From the NCBI GenBank assembly GCA_003280265.1, contig QCFJ01000004.1, positions 1-49,469 of the forward strand: a DNA stretch of 49,469 nucleotides, read 5' to 3'. The position numbers were made by a program, and so were the translations under genes. The notes below the pieces were generated by a model. It was not told the DNA's origin. It did not search any database and saw only the letters and a program-made list of their open reading frames with translations. Shown here piece after piece: positions 30,536-39,975 of the stretch (position 1 is the first letter of the stretch; the number at the start of each line of letters is the position of its first letter). The stretch comes from Prochlorococcus sp. AG-363-G03. Lineage in GTDB: Bacteria > Cyanobacteriota > Cyanobacteriia > PCC-6307 > Cyanobiaceae.

Positions 30536-31501
30536 TCAATGAGACTCTTTGTTGCTAGTTATTGATAACAATGAAGGTGCTAAAGCTATACTCGACCATG
30601 AACCAGCTATGACACCGATTAACAAAGCGAATGCAAACCAATATAATGTTGACCCACCCCAAATCAATATACATATTAAAGGAAGTATTGTTGTAAGACT
30701 TGTATAAAGCGTCCTTGTTAATGTTGCGCCAACAGCTTTATCAATTTGATATTTAAAACTTAATTGATTCTCTAATAAGCTTTTTTCTCTGATTCGATCA
30801 AAAACAACAACAGTATTGTTTACTGAATAGCCAGCAATGGTCAAAAGAGAAACAGCGAACAGAGAGTCGACCTCTACATTAAAGAAATATCCCAGCCATG
30901 CAAATACACCACAAACAATAAGAATGTCATGCAAAAGGGCAAATAAAGCTAGGAATGAGTATCTTCGATCATATCGAAAATTAATATATAAAGCTATTCC
31001 AAGAAAAGCAAAAAATAAAGAAATTAAACTACTTTTAAGTAACTGTTTTCCAAGACTTGGACCAATAATTTCAACTGAAGTATTTTTATTGTTAAATGGG
31101 CCAAAAGATTTATCAACCTCTGCTATTACTGATTCAGATTGAGCAGCAGATAAAAATGGAAGCCTAATGGAGATTAATTGTGAATTATCGAGTAATTGTA
31201 TTTGAGATCTAGTTAAATTAGGTGATGTACTTGAATCAAAATTTTTATCATGGTCTTTTAAGGATATTATATTATTAGATATTTTATTTGTATTTAAGGT
31301 AGTACATTCATCATTACAACTCCTCTCTAAGGTTATTTGAGTTCCTCCAGTATAATCTAAACCAAGATTTAAAGGGGCCTTAATAGAAGTACTTTTAAAG
31401 CAAACTAGCATTCCAATTAATGATATTAAACATAAAGAGAATGAAACAAGCCAAACAATCTTTCTATTTTTATAGAGTTGAACATTTAAATTAGACTTCA
31501 T
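30536..31501 (-). CDS. secF: Protein-export membrane protein SecF
   Basis: LGLDYTGGTQI, IAGYSVNNTVVVFDRIRE. Confidence 0.96.
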   Translation of the reverse strand: MKSNLNVQLYKNRKIVWLVSFSLCLISLIGMLVCFKSTSIKAPLNLGLDYTGGTQITLERSCNDECTTLNTNKISNNIISLKDHDKNFDSSTSPNLTRSQIQLLDNSQLISIRLPFLSAAQSESVIAEVDKSFGPFNNKNTSVEIIGPSLGKQLLKSSLISLFFAFLGIALYINFRYDRRYSFLALFALLHDILIVCGVFAWLGYFFNVEVDSLFAVSLLTIAGYSVNNTVVVFDRIREKSLLENQLSFKYQIDKAVGATLTRTLYTSLTTILPLICILIWGGSTLYWFAFALLIGVIAGSWSSIALAPSLLSITSNKESH

Positions 31502-31525
31502 AATTTAATAGATTTTAATTAGTTG

Positions 31526-33016
31526 TTATTGGACGTTGATAGATGGTGAAGGAATCTGATTAGGATTAATAAAGTTAGAAATTTTTCTAAGGCCTTGATA
31601 ACTCATTAGGAACTTCAATATTGCTTTTGTACATGTTAATGCAGTAAACAAGCTCAAAACGACACCAATACCCAGGGTTGCTGCAAAACCTTTTACAAAT
31701 CCAGTACCCAAATAAAATAAGGTAATACAGCTTATTAAAGTAGTTAAATGGCCATCAATTATTGATGAAAAAGCGTTTTTAAAACTTGCGTCTATTGAAC
31801 GTATTAAGGTATTTCCATTGCGTAATTCTTCCTTTAATCTTTCAAAAATAAGAACATTAGCGTCAACAGCCATTCCTATGCTTAATATAAATCCAGCTAT
31901 ACCTGAAAGAGTAAGAGTCACTGGGAGTAGTGCATAAATTGATAGTGTAAAGAGAGAGTAAAAAGACAATGCCAAGACGGCAACAAATCCAGCAAGTTTA
32001 TAGATAAAGATCATAAAAATACCTACAAAAATCAAACCTGTAAGAGCAGCAAAAAGACTTAGACGAATATTTTGAGTCCCTAAAGAAGGACCAATCGTTC
32101 TTATCTGAATAATGTCAATAGGTAGGGGCAAAGCTCCTCCCCTTAATTGAACTTCTAAATTTCTAGCATCATCAGCAGTAAAATTTCCGCTTATTGTAGC
32201 GGCCCCACCAGTAATACCGGCAGTTTCAAATTGCTTACCAACACTTGCTTCGCTATATGAGATACCATCAATAACAATTCCAAGCAATCGAGAGGTGCCA
32301 GCAATGGATTGTGTGAGATCTGCAAATAATTCACCACCCTCATTATTGAAACTTAAGGTAACTTCCCAATTATTAGTATTTTGATCTTGTCGTCTACCTG
32401 CATTTGTCAAATATTGCCCAGTTAATGATGTTGGTTCAAATAGAGCTGCTATGTCAGAACCTATTTTATTTCTTAAAAGATTAAATTGATCTACATCTAG
32501 TATCTGCTCGGATTGAATATTATATTTTTCGAATAATTTATTAATTTCCTTATTAATATTGATCTCCTTTATTAACTGAGCTGAATTATTATTCTCTTCT
32601 AGTAATTTAACAATAGACTCAACGCTATTGCGTTGATTTTGTAAATCTCTTAATTGCGCTGCTGTACCATTTTTCTGAATTCTGAATTCTAATAGAGCAG
32701 TTTCTCCTAACACCTTAGCTGCCCCGGAAGGATCTTGTTCCCCAGGAAGTTCTAACAACAATTGATTTGTACCCACAGTTTGAAGCTGTGAATCTGAAAC
32801 TCCTAATCCGTTTACCCTTTTATCAAGAACAGCTTTAACTCCTTCGATTTCATTGGGGGTAATTTTTGTAATTTCCTCAGTAGGCAGAAGCTCTAGAGTT
32901 AGTTGACTACCTCCGCGTAGATCCAACCCTAATTGGAATGGTATATTGGTACATATAAAAATACTTAATATTGCAAAAATGATAACTACAAAAAACCAAT
33001 AGTTCTTTCTACCCAT
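31526..33016 (-). CDS. secD: Protein-export membrane protein SecD
   Basis: LGLDLRGGSQLTLEL, AVDANVLIFERLKEE. Confidence 0.96.
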   Translation of the reverse strand: MGRKNYWFFVVIIFAILSIFICTNIPFQLGLDLRGGSQLTLELLPTEEITKITPNEIEGVKAVLDKRVNGLGVSDSQLQTVGTNQLLLELPGEQDPSGAAKVLGETALLEFRIQKNGTAAQLRDLQNQRNSVESIVKLLEENNNSAQLIKEININKEINKLFEKYNIQSEQILDVDQFNLLRNKIGSDIAALFEPTSLTGQYLTNAGRRQDQNTNNWEVTLSFNNEGGELFADLTQSIAGTSRLLGIVIDGISYSEASVGKQFETAGITGGAATISGNFTADDARNLEVQLRGGALPLPIDIIQIRTIGPSLGTQNIRLSLFAALTGLIFVGIFMIFIYKLAGFVAVLALSFYSLFTLSIYALLPVTLTLSGIAGFILSIGMAVDANVLIFERLKEELRNGNTLIRSIDASFKNAFSSIIDGHLTTLISCITLFYLGTGFVKGFAATLGIGVVLSLFTALTCTKAILKFLMSYQGLRKISNFINPNQIPSPSINVQ

Positions 33017-33018
33017 TA

Positions 33019-34008
33019 TTAATCTACTCCACCATTATTAATAATTTTTTCAGCAGTTTCAACTATTTGATGAGGTTGAATAATAGTTAAGTTTTCTAAG
33101 TTTCCATTATAAGGAGTGGGAATATCCTGACTGCTTAAACGAACAGGAGGAGAATCTAAATCATCGAAGCAATTCTCAGTAATCAAAGACATTAACTCAG
33201 CTGCGATACCACCTGTTTTCATACACTCTTCAACAATAATTACTCTATGAGTTTTTTTTATAGATTTAGATATAGTTACCATATCAAAAGGCTTAAGGCT
33301 TATTAAATCAATCAATTCAACATCAATTCCTTTGCTTTCAAGAAGCTTAACTGCTTGCAAGCAGTGGTGACGCATTCTCGAGTAAGTCAAAATCGTAATA
33401 TCACTTCCCTGCTTTACAAGATCGGCTTGATCTAAGGCACAGATATAATCACCCTCAGGCAGCTCTTCGGTGAGGTTATAAAGAAGAACATGTTCAAAAA
33501 AGAGAACAGGATTATTGTCTCTTATAGCAGCTTTCATAAGGCCCTTAGCATTCGTAGGAGTACTACAAGCAACAATTTTGATACCAGGAACTGCATGAAA
33601 ATAGGCTTCAAGTCTTTGACTGTGTTCAGCGCCTAATTGCCTTCCAACGCCACCAGGACCTCTAACAACTGTTGGAATAGTAAAATTTCCACCGCTGGTA
33701 TACCTAAGCATTCCCATATTGTTGGATATTTGATTAAACGCAAGTAACAAAAATCCCATATTCATCCCTTCCACAATTGGTCTTAAACCTGTCATGGCTG
33801 CACCAACAGCCATACCCGTAAAACTATTTTCAGCAATTGGTGTATCTAAGACTCTAAACTCTCCATATTTTTCATACAGATCTTTCGTAACTTTATAAGA
33901 GCCGCCGTATTGTCCAACATCCTCGCCCATTACACAGACTAAAGGATCTCTGTCCATTTCTTCATCAATTGCTTCACGAAGAGCATTAAATAAAAGAGTC
34001 CCTTTCAC
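33019..34008 (-). CDS. pdhB: Pyruvate dehydrogenase E1 component beta subunit
   Basis: [55 protein letters not shown]. Confidence 0.95.
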   Translation of the reverse strand: MKGTLLFNALREAIDEEMDRDPLVCVMGEDVGQYGGSYKVTKDLYEKYGEFRVLDTPIAENSFTGMAVGAAMTGLRPIVEGMNMGFLLLAFNQISNNMGMLRYTSGGNFTIPTVVRGPGGVGRQLGAEHSQRLEAYFHAVPGIKIVACSTPTNAKGLMKAAIRDNNPVLFFEHVLLYNLTEELPEGDYICALDQADLVKQGSDITILTYSRMRHHCLQAVKLLESKGIDVELIDLISLKPFDMVTISKSIKKTHRVIIVEECMKTGGIAAELMSLITENCFDDLDSPPVRLSSQDIPTPYNGNLENLTIIQPHQIVETAEKIINNGGVD

Positions 34009-34070
34009 AGAATTAACAGATCGTCCGGATTACCGGTTTGTTATTCCAAACTATCTCAACCAGTGCCTAA

Positions 34071-34166
34071 TTACCCACCTGCTGCAAAAGTCGATAACAG
34101 CAATATGGAGAGCAACATTCCAGGAGAGAGTAATAAAACGAGAAGTCCTAAATCATGAAGAGTCAT
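34071..34166 (-). CDS. Possible 31-aa hydrophobic microprotein between DUF3082 gene and pdhB
   Basis: Reverse-strand MTLHDLGLLVLLLSPGMLLSILLLSTFAAGG then TAA; co-directional with neighbours; not in ORF track. Confidence 0.6.
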   Translation of the reverse strand: MTLHDLGLLVLLLSPGMLLSILLLSTFAAGG

Positions 34167-34202
34167 AGAAACATCTAAATATGACAATTTAATAGTAAAA
34201 TT

Positions 34203-34568
34203 CTAGTCAGTTTTGACCTTGTTGCCTTCTATCAAACTTCGAATAAATACTAAAAACAAACCAAGTCCAATAAATCCAAAGGTAAAAGTTGCAAGAAAAC
34301 TAATTCCAATAATTAGTGTTTTAAAACCAGAAGCAATACTCTGGGCAATTGGCGAAGAATAATTCAGAGTATGAATCGAAAAATATAAAACTATTTTTTT
34401 ACTAATAAAAAGGCTTAACAAGCTAAAAGATAAACTGGTAATTGAACCAGAGAGAAAGCTTAAGGGACCTTTCTTTGGTTCAGAACTAGCGGTAGCTATT
34501 GAACTTGATGATGATGAATAAGCTAAATCATCAGATTCATTTTTAAACCCATTACTAGGTGAATTCAT
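34203..34568 (-). CDS. DUF3082-family membrane protein
   Basis: Two TM segments, KKGPLSFLSGSITSLSFSLLSLFISKKIVLYF...; overlaps ispE stop by 14 nt. Confidence 0.65.
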   Translation of the reverse strand: MNSPSNGFKNESDDLAYSSSSSSIATASSEPKKGPLSFLSGSITSLSFSLLSLFISKKIVLYFSIHTLNYSSPIAQSIASGFKTLIIGISFLATFTFGFIGLGLFLVFIRSLIEGNKVKTD

Positions 34569-35526
34569 TTCTTAATTGAACTCCATTAGATTTCATTGAA
34601 CATGCCCAAGCGGATAAACCAGCTTTTTCAAATTCATTAACATGTTCTTTTAGTACTTTATTTGCTTGGTTATAATTTTCAAACAAAGCAAAACAACTTG
34701 GACCAGAACCACTCATTGAAACAAGACGGGAACCAGGTAATCGAGACAATATATTTAAAGACTTTTCAACCTCTGGTGTCATAGGGCAAACAACTTTTTG
34801 TAAATCATTTTGTACTTCTTTTCGATTATCTAAAAGCGACTGATCCGACCAGTTTATTGATCTGACAATGTTCCTCTTGACTTCAAAATCACTATCATTT
34901 TCAAGATATCTATGCTCAAACTCTTCTTTATATTTTTTATATGCAACTGGAGTAGAAACTTGTATAGAAGGATCTTTAACTAAAATAAGACCCAAATCAA
35001 AACGATCAAGATTTAATCTTTCTAAAATTTCGCCTCGACCAAAACATATCTGTCTACCTCCTGATACGCAAAAAGGTATATCCGATCCTATTTCTTTTGA
35101 TAACTTCTCTAATTCAGAAACCTCAAGATTTAAATTCCAGAATTTATTTAATCCAACTAATGTTGCTGCCGCATCAGCAGATCCACCTGCTAATCCTGCT
35201 CCAATAGGAATATTTTTTACAAGCTCAATATCAACACCTAATTGAGTCTTTCCAACTTTATTTCTCAACAGCCTTGCAGCTTTTATAACTAAATTATCTT
35301 CACCATTACTAATCTCATTATTATTTGTTTTTAGAGTTATATTATTATCTTCATTCTTTGTCATCCTCAACTGATCACTTAAATTAATACTTTGCATAAC
35401 CATTGCCAATTCATGAAAGCCATCGTCCCTAATCCCTAAAACCTCTAAATGTAGATTAATTTTTGCATGTGCTTCTGCAATAAGAAAATCTTCATTTGCT
35501 TTGGGAGGAACCATTTTTAATAACAC
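34555..35526 (-). CDS. ispE: 4-diphosphocytidyl-2-C-methyl-D-erythritol kinase (start possibly 35514)
   Basis: AHAKINLHLEVLGIRDDGFHEL, IPIGAGLAGGSADAAATLVGLN, VSMSGSGPSCFALF. Confidence 0.96.
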   Translation of the reverse strand: MLLKMVPPKANEDFLIAEAHAKINLHLEVLGIRDDGFHELAMVMQSINLSDQLRMTKNEDNNITLKTNNNEISNGEDNLVIKAARLLRNKVGKTQLGVDIELVKNIPIGAGLAGGSADAAATLVGLNKFWNLNLEVSELEKLSKEIGSDIPFCVSGGRQICFGRGEILERLNLDRFDLGLILVKDPSIQVSTPVAYKKYKEEFEHRYLENDSDFEVKRNIVRSINWSDQSLLDNRKEVQNDLQKVVCPMTPEVEKSLNILSRLPGSRLVSMSGSGPSCFALFENYNQANKVLKEHVNEFEKAGLSAWACSMKSNGVQLRNEFT

Positions 35527-36385
35527 AAGTTTCTTTTAAAGCTTTTGCCAAGGCAAACCAATTGGAAGGTGAAATTTCCTGTGGTCTTTTATCAAGACTA
35601 ATACCTCTACAGGCGAAAAATTCCTTTATCTGATCGTTGGGAGTAACAAAACTTCCAATCGTGTTTCGTAATTTTTTTCTCCTACCACTAAATGCATGTT
35701 TCAATAGTTTCTCTAAGAAATTTCCTATCTCATAAAAATCTGGCTCACTAGATACAAAGGGCTTAATCATGACTACTTTGGAATCCACCTTTGGTGCCGG
35801 TTGAAAACATTTAGAGGGCACATCGCAAACGTGCTGACATTTTGCAAGAAGCTGAATACGAACGCTTAAAGCACTAAAATCACTACTTCCTGGCAAAGCT
35901 ACAAGTCTTTGTGCAACTTCTTTTTGCATAAGTAAAACTAAAGTTTCAAAACTATTTTCAGGGGCTTTTCTTAATTCACCAATCAATCTTTTTAATAGTG
36001 GACCCGTAATGTTGTATGGGATATTAGCGACCACTTTGTTAATAATCAGTCCGTTTTCAGCTTCTAGTGGAACAGATAAAACATCTCCCTCTCTCAAGCT
36101 AAATTTATTTTGACGATGAAAACGTTTTTTCAAACCAAAGACCAAATCTCTATCCAACTCAATTGCTTGAATGAATTTTGCTTGGGATTCAATTAATTTT
36201 TCAGTTAAAGCACCTTTACCTGGACCAACTTCTAATACGCAATCTTCGGAATTCAATTCAGCAGCCTTAACTATTTGATCCAAGATATCTTGATCATGCA
36301 ACCAATGTTGACCAAAACGTTTTCTAGGAATATGCCTAAAATCATTCAAAGCGTTATCACCCATACGAACAATCCCAAAACACAT
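35492..36385 (-). CDS. rsmA: 16S rRNA (adenine1518/1519-N6)-dimethyltransferase (start may be downstream)
   Basis: RKRFGQHWLHDQDILDQIV, VLEVGPGKGALTE, VVANIPYNITGPLL. Confidence 0.96.
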   Translation of the reverse strand: MCFGIVRMGDNALNDFRHIPRKRFGQHWLHDQDILDQIVKAAELNSEDCVLEVGPGKGALTEKLIESQAKFIQAIELDRDLVFGLKKRFHRQNKFSLREGDVLSVPLEAENGLIINKVVANIPYNITGPLLKRLIGELRKAPENSFETLVLLMQKEVAQRLVALPGSSDFSALSVRIQLLAKCQHVCDVPSKCFQPAPKVDSKVVMIKPFVSSEPDFYEIGNFLEKLLKHAFSGRRKKLRNTIGSFVTPNDQIKEFFACRGISLDKRPQEISPSNWFALAKALKETCVIKNGSSQSK

Positions 36386-36474
36386 TAGAAAAGATCACAT
36401 ATTTCACCCAAGTAAAACTAAATTATTTAAAATATAATCACAAAAAGATCTTCAATCAATATAAATTTTCCAAA

Positions 36475-36840
36475 ATGACTTTTGATAGCCATAGCCTTGA
36501 ACGCTTAAAAAAACTAGGACGAAAACTTCCTAAAGAGATCTCAAAACCTGAATCAAATGAATTAAAAAGTCAAAAAGAAGTAAACAACCAAAAGTTACAC
36601 CCAGTTGAAATCGAAACCAACCCTGATCAACTCTTTCGAGAGTTGATGGAAATAAGTCCAGACGGGAACGTACCGCCTCATTTACTAGAAAGGCTGAAAA
36701 AACTTGAATCAAAAAACCTGAAACCTTCTGCCTATGCAGATCCTGATAATAATAAAAATTCTAAAGATTTTTCCAGCGAAGATTCACTAAATCTTTATAC
36801 CCAATTTCAACAATTTCTACTCGAAGATGATATCAATTAG
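36475..36840 (+). CDS. Hypothetical protein with duplicated LERLKKL motif
   Basis: Complete ORF with good spacing; two copies of LERLKKL at residues ~8 and ~64. Confidence 0.65.
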   Translation: MTFDSHSLERLKKLGRKLPKEISKPESNELKSQKEVNNQKLHPVEIETNPDQLFRELMEISPDGNVPPHLLERLKKLESKNLKPSAYADPDNNKNSKDFSSEDSLNLYTQFQQFLLEDDIN

Positions 36841-36853
36841 AAATATCTTTTTT

Positions 36854-37291
36854 ATGCTTAATATTACACACTACAAAATCATTGCCGTTGGGAAAATAAA
36901 AAGAAAATGGATTCAAGAAGGTATAGATATGTACTTAAAAAGATTACCTGGTTTAGAAGTTATAGAAATTAAAGACAACAACCAAACAAAAGAAGAAAAT
37001 ACGATCAGAGAAATCATTAGAAAAAACGAAATTCTCGTAACTCTCAACGAAAATGGTCATTCCTTCACATCAAAGCAACTAGCAACAAAACTTCAAAACT
37101 CTCATAATCAAAATATTATTTTTGTGATTGGAGGCGCATTAGGTCTTACACCTTCCCTCAACAATTTAGCCTCTTGGCAACTAAGCCTTTCACCTTTAAC
37201 TTTTCCGCATGAAATAGCTCGCCTTGTACTAATTGAACAACTCTACCGCGCAAAAACCATTACTCAAGGCGGGCCATACCATAAAGAATGA
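36854..37291 (+). CDS. rlmH: 23S rRNA (pseudouridine1915-N3)-methyltransferase RlmH (start 36854 preferred over 36827)
   Basis: YKIIAVGKIKRKWIQEGIDMYLKRL...IIFVIGGALGLTPSL...LSPLTFPHEIARLVLIEQLYRAKTITQGGPYHKE. Confidence 0.95.
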   Translation: MLNITHYKIIAVGKIKRKWIQEGIDMYLKRLPGLEVIEIKDNNQTKEENTIREIIRKNEILVTLNENGHSFTSKQLATKLQNSHNQNIIFVIGGALGLTPSLNNLASWQLSLSPLTFPHEIARLVLIEQLYRAKTITQGGPYHKE

Positions 37292-37296
37292 AAGGA

Positions 37297-37348
37297 ACAC
37301 CAGCACAGCCATTATAGTTCATGTGTACTATAATGGCTGTGCTGGTGT
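37297..37348. repeat. Perfect 22-bp inverted repeat with 8-nt loop between rlmH and umuD
   Basis: ACACCAGCACAGCCATTATAGT tcatgtgt ACTATAATGGCTGTGCTGGTGT. Confidence 0.95.
37316..37329. promoter_or_regulatory. Candidate cyanobacterial LexA box at centre of the inverted repeat
   Basis: AGTTCATGTGTACT; one mismatch to the published-style cyanobacterial consensus RGTACNNNDGTWCB; abuts TATAAT (37329-37334) upstream of umuDC. Confidence 0.6.
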
Positions 37349-37354
37349 AGGTCT

Positions 37355-37801
37355 ATGTATTTAAAGAGTTCACCCTCTTCATCAAAGGAGGACTCATCGA
37401 CACTATTAATTCCATTAGCAACAGAAACTATTTCTGCAGGTTTCCCTTCTCCTGCGGAAGACTACATAGAACTCGGAATCGATCTCAATAAATACTTAAT
37501 CAAAAATCCAATAAGTACTTTCTTTCTACGTGTAAGCGGTAATTCAATGAATAACGCAGGAATTTATAACAATGATTTATTAATAATAGATCGCAGTATA
37601 AATCCAAAGCCTGGACATATTGTAGTTGCTCTCTTGGATGGAGAATTTACTTTAAAAAGACTTATAAAAAAGAAAGATGATTATTATCTAAGAGCAGATA
37701 AAGAAAATTATCCAGCAATAAACTTATATGAATATATAGATATACAAATATGGGGGGTAGCCACTTATTCGATACATGAATTACAAAAAGCAAAAGTCTA
37801 A
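37355..37801 (+). CDS. umuD: UmuD-like S24 peptidase (DNA polymerase V subunit)
   Basis: SAGFPSPAEDYIELGIDLNKYLIKNP...FFLRVSGNSMNNAGI...DGEFTLKRL: Ser/Lys dyad and cleavage-site-like AG. Confidence 0.93.
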   Translation: MYLKSSPSSSKEDSSTLLIPLATETISAGFPSPAEDYIELGIDLNKYLIKNPISTFFLRVSGNSMNNAGIYNNDLLIIDRSINPKPGHIVVALLDGEFTLKRLIKKKDDYYLRADKENYPAINLYEYIDIQIWGVATYSIHELQKAKV

Positions 37802-37803
37802 TT

Positions 37804-39081
37804 ATGTCCAAAGTAATACTTCAGATTGATGGGAATAATTTCTATGCCTCGTGTGAACAATTAGTCGATCCATCTATAAAAGGAAAAGGCTTAGTTGTAC
37901 TTTCAAATAATGATGGATGCATAGTAGCTCGCAATTCAGAGGCTAGAAAAATGGGAATTCCTATGGGACAACCTTATTTCAAGTTAAAGAATAAGCTAAC
38001 TCAATTAAATATAAATGTGAGAAGTTCGAATTACGAGCTTTACGGTGATATAAGTAATCGATTAATGCAGCTACTAAGAAAAAATTGTGAAGAACTGGAA
38101 ATTTACTCTATAGATGAAGCGTTTGGGACGATCAAACGTCCAAAAGAAAAGTGCTTATATAAATGGGGGAAAAATTTAAGAACTTTAGTTTATCAAAATA
38201 TAGGAATCCCAATATCTATCGGCATTGGTGAAACTAAAGTTCTATCAAAAATTTCTAATTATCTAGCAAAAAAAACACAAAATAATTCAGGTATATTTGA
38301 CATCGGTATTATTGAAAATAAAGACCCTTATCTTAATCTAGTTAAAGTAGATCAAGTTTGGGGTATAGGGAAAAGAATGTCTATATGGCTAAAGAGTAAA
38401 GGTATAACTAATGCCAGAGAACTTAGAGATATGTCAAGCAATCAAATTAAAGGAAAATATGGTGTAGTTGGTCTCCGTATTCTAAATGAATTAAAAGGTA
38501 TACTCTGTATTCCTATAAATGAGACATCGTCAGATAGGAAAGAAATATCCGTAAGCAGAAGTTTTTCAGATCCAATAGATAGCTTAGAAGAATTGAATCA
38601 GGCAATCATAAAATATGTTTTGATCGCAAGTTCTAAACTTAGAAAATACAATCAATTATCTTCTGCTATTACAGTATTTACAAATACAAATATACATTCA
38701 AAAGATTTTTATAAAAGCAAAGCAACAGGAGAAATAAATATACCAACATCTGACTCAAGAACTATAATTAAAACAAGTTTAGAATTAACACAGAAAATAT
38801 TCAAACCTTATAGAAAATTAACAAAAGCAGGTGTAATATTACATAAATTAGAAAGAAATAAATATAAACAGAACCTGCTATTTAATTCAGAATTTATTAG
38901 AGAAGGGTTGTATCAAGAGAGACTAAATCATTTAATAGATCAAATCAATAATAGAAATGGTAGAGATACAATAAGTTGGGGATCATCTATTATTGAAAAT
39001 GAATGGAGTCCTCGTAGAGAAAAAGCATCTCTCATAAAGACAACAAACATGGAAAGTATTCCAAAAATATATGCTAATTAG
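37804..39081 (+). CDS. umuC: Y-family DNA polymerase V catalytic subunit UmuC
   Basis: LQIDGNNFYASCEQLVDPS, YSIDEAFG, GIGETKVLSKISNYLAKK. Confidence 0.95.
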   Translation: MSKVILQIDGNNFYASCEQLVDPSIKGKGLVVLSNNDGCIVARNSEARKMGIPMGQPYFKLKNKLTQLNINVRSSNYELYGDISNRLMQLLRKNCEELEIYSIDEAFGTIKRPKEKCLYKWGKNLRTLVYQNIGIPISIGIGETKVLSKISNYLAKKTQNNSGIFDIGIIENKDPYLNLVKVDQVWGIGKRMSIWLKSKGITNARELRDMSSNQIKGKYGVVGLRILNELKGILCIPINETSSDRKEISVSRSFSDPIDSLEELNQAIIKYVLIASSKLRKYNQLSSAITVFTNTNIHSKDFYKSKATGEINIPTSDSRTIIKTSLELTQKIFKPYRKLTKAGVILHKLERNKYKQNLLFNSEFIREGLYQERLNHLIDQINNRNGRDTISWGSSIIENEWSPRREKASLIKTTNMESIPKIYAN

Positions 39082-39181
39082 TATTTTATATTATCGTTAA
39101 AATGATTCTGTTACCCAACAAAAATTAAATAGAGAGTCATTCTAGATTAAAATAAAAGAAAATCATACGCATTAAAAAATA

Positions 39182-39640
39182 ATGGAATTCATTAATTTTC
39201 TAGATAGAAAAGAACTAGAAATAATAAAGTTGGTTGAACAAGCTGGCTATAAAACAGAAGAGAATACGCCACTATGTTTAGCAAGTAAGAACTATGTAGG
39301 TTTCCTAAATAAGAGAAGGAAAGTTCTTATAATTTGTACAAATAATGCTAAAGATAGAGAAGGATATACGATTCTAAGGAAAAAAGATAAGAATACTTTT
39401 GAAAGAACAGCATTACACTTAAAGAAAGCTTTAAGACATGAAGCTGTTCATGTCGCTCAAGAATGCAATGATGGAAAATTATTAAGGATAGAGAAAAAGT
39501 TATCAATAAGCCCTTCAAAGATAAAGGCTTTAAAAGAATCTATAAAGATATCGGGAGAAGAAGAGAAAGAAAAGCAAGCATATATACTAGAAAGTAAACC
39601 TAAATTAGTAGAAAAAATATTGAAAAAATATTGTTTATAG
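39182..39640 (+). CDS. Uncharacterised HEXXH-motif protein downstream of umuDC
   Basis: LRHEAVHVAQECNDGK (HEXXH) and downstream EKEKQAYILE; same strand, ~100 nt after umuC. Confidence 0.75.
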   Translation: MEFINFLDRKELEIIKLVEQAGYKTEENTPLCLASKNYVGFLNKRRKVLIICTNNAKDREGYTILRKKDKNTFERTALHLKKALRHEAVHVAQECNDGKLLRIEKKLSISPSKIKALKESIKISGEEEKEKQAYILESKPKLVEKILKKYCL

Positions 39641-39653
39641 CAATGGGGTAATA

Positions 39654-39953
39654 TTAATTATCTCTAAGTAATTGTATAGCCTTTATTTTACTACTGAAAA
39701 TTAAAACCATCCCTGGTTCCAAAAAAGAAAGACCAATATAATTCTTAATAACGTCGGCATTAACTAGAGCGGTTCCACAGGTCTCTAGAATAAGGACAGG
39801 GATGGTTAGTTTCGATCCCTGCATTCTCTGAAGATCGAGAGATTGACGTATTGCTAATCTTGCTTTTAAAAAACCAATTTTACTAATAAAATTTGGCCAG
39901 AGATCATTAGATAAATAACATTCATCTAAATTAAAAGGAGAAGAATTGATCAT
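39654..39953 (-). CDS. Hypothetical protein, 99 aa
   Basis: ORF MINSSPFNLDECYLSNDLWPNFISKIGFLKARLAIRQSLDLQRMQGSKLTIPVLILETCGTALV...; upstream neighbour dnaG. Confidence 0.65.
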   Translation of the reverse strand: MINSSPFNLDECYLSNDLWPNFISKIGFLKARLAIRQSLDLQRMQGSKLTIPVLILETCGTALVNADVIKNYIGLSFLEPGMVLIFSSKIKAIQLLRDN

Positions 39954-39975
39954 TGGTAAATATAGTTATAGAAAA

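Noticed and set aside
34868-35245. 125-aa plus-strand ORF antisense to ispE
   Set aside because: Shadow of conserved ispE.
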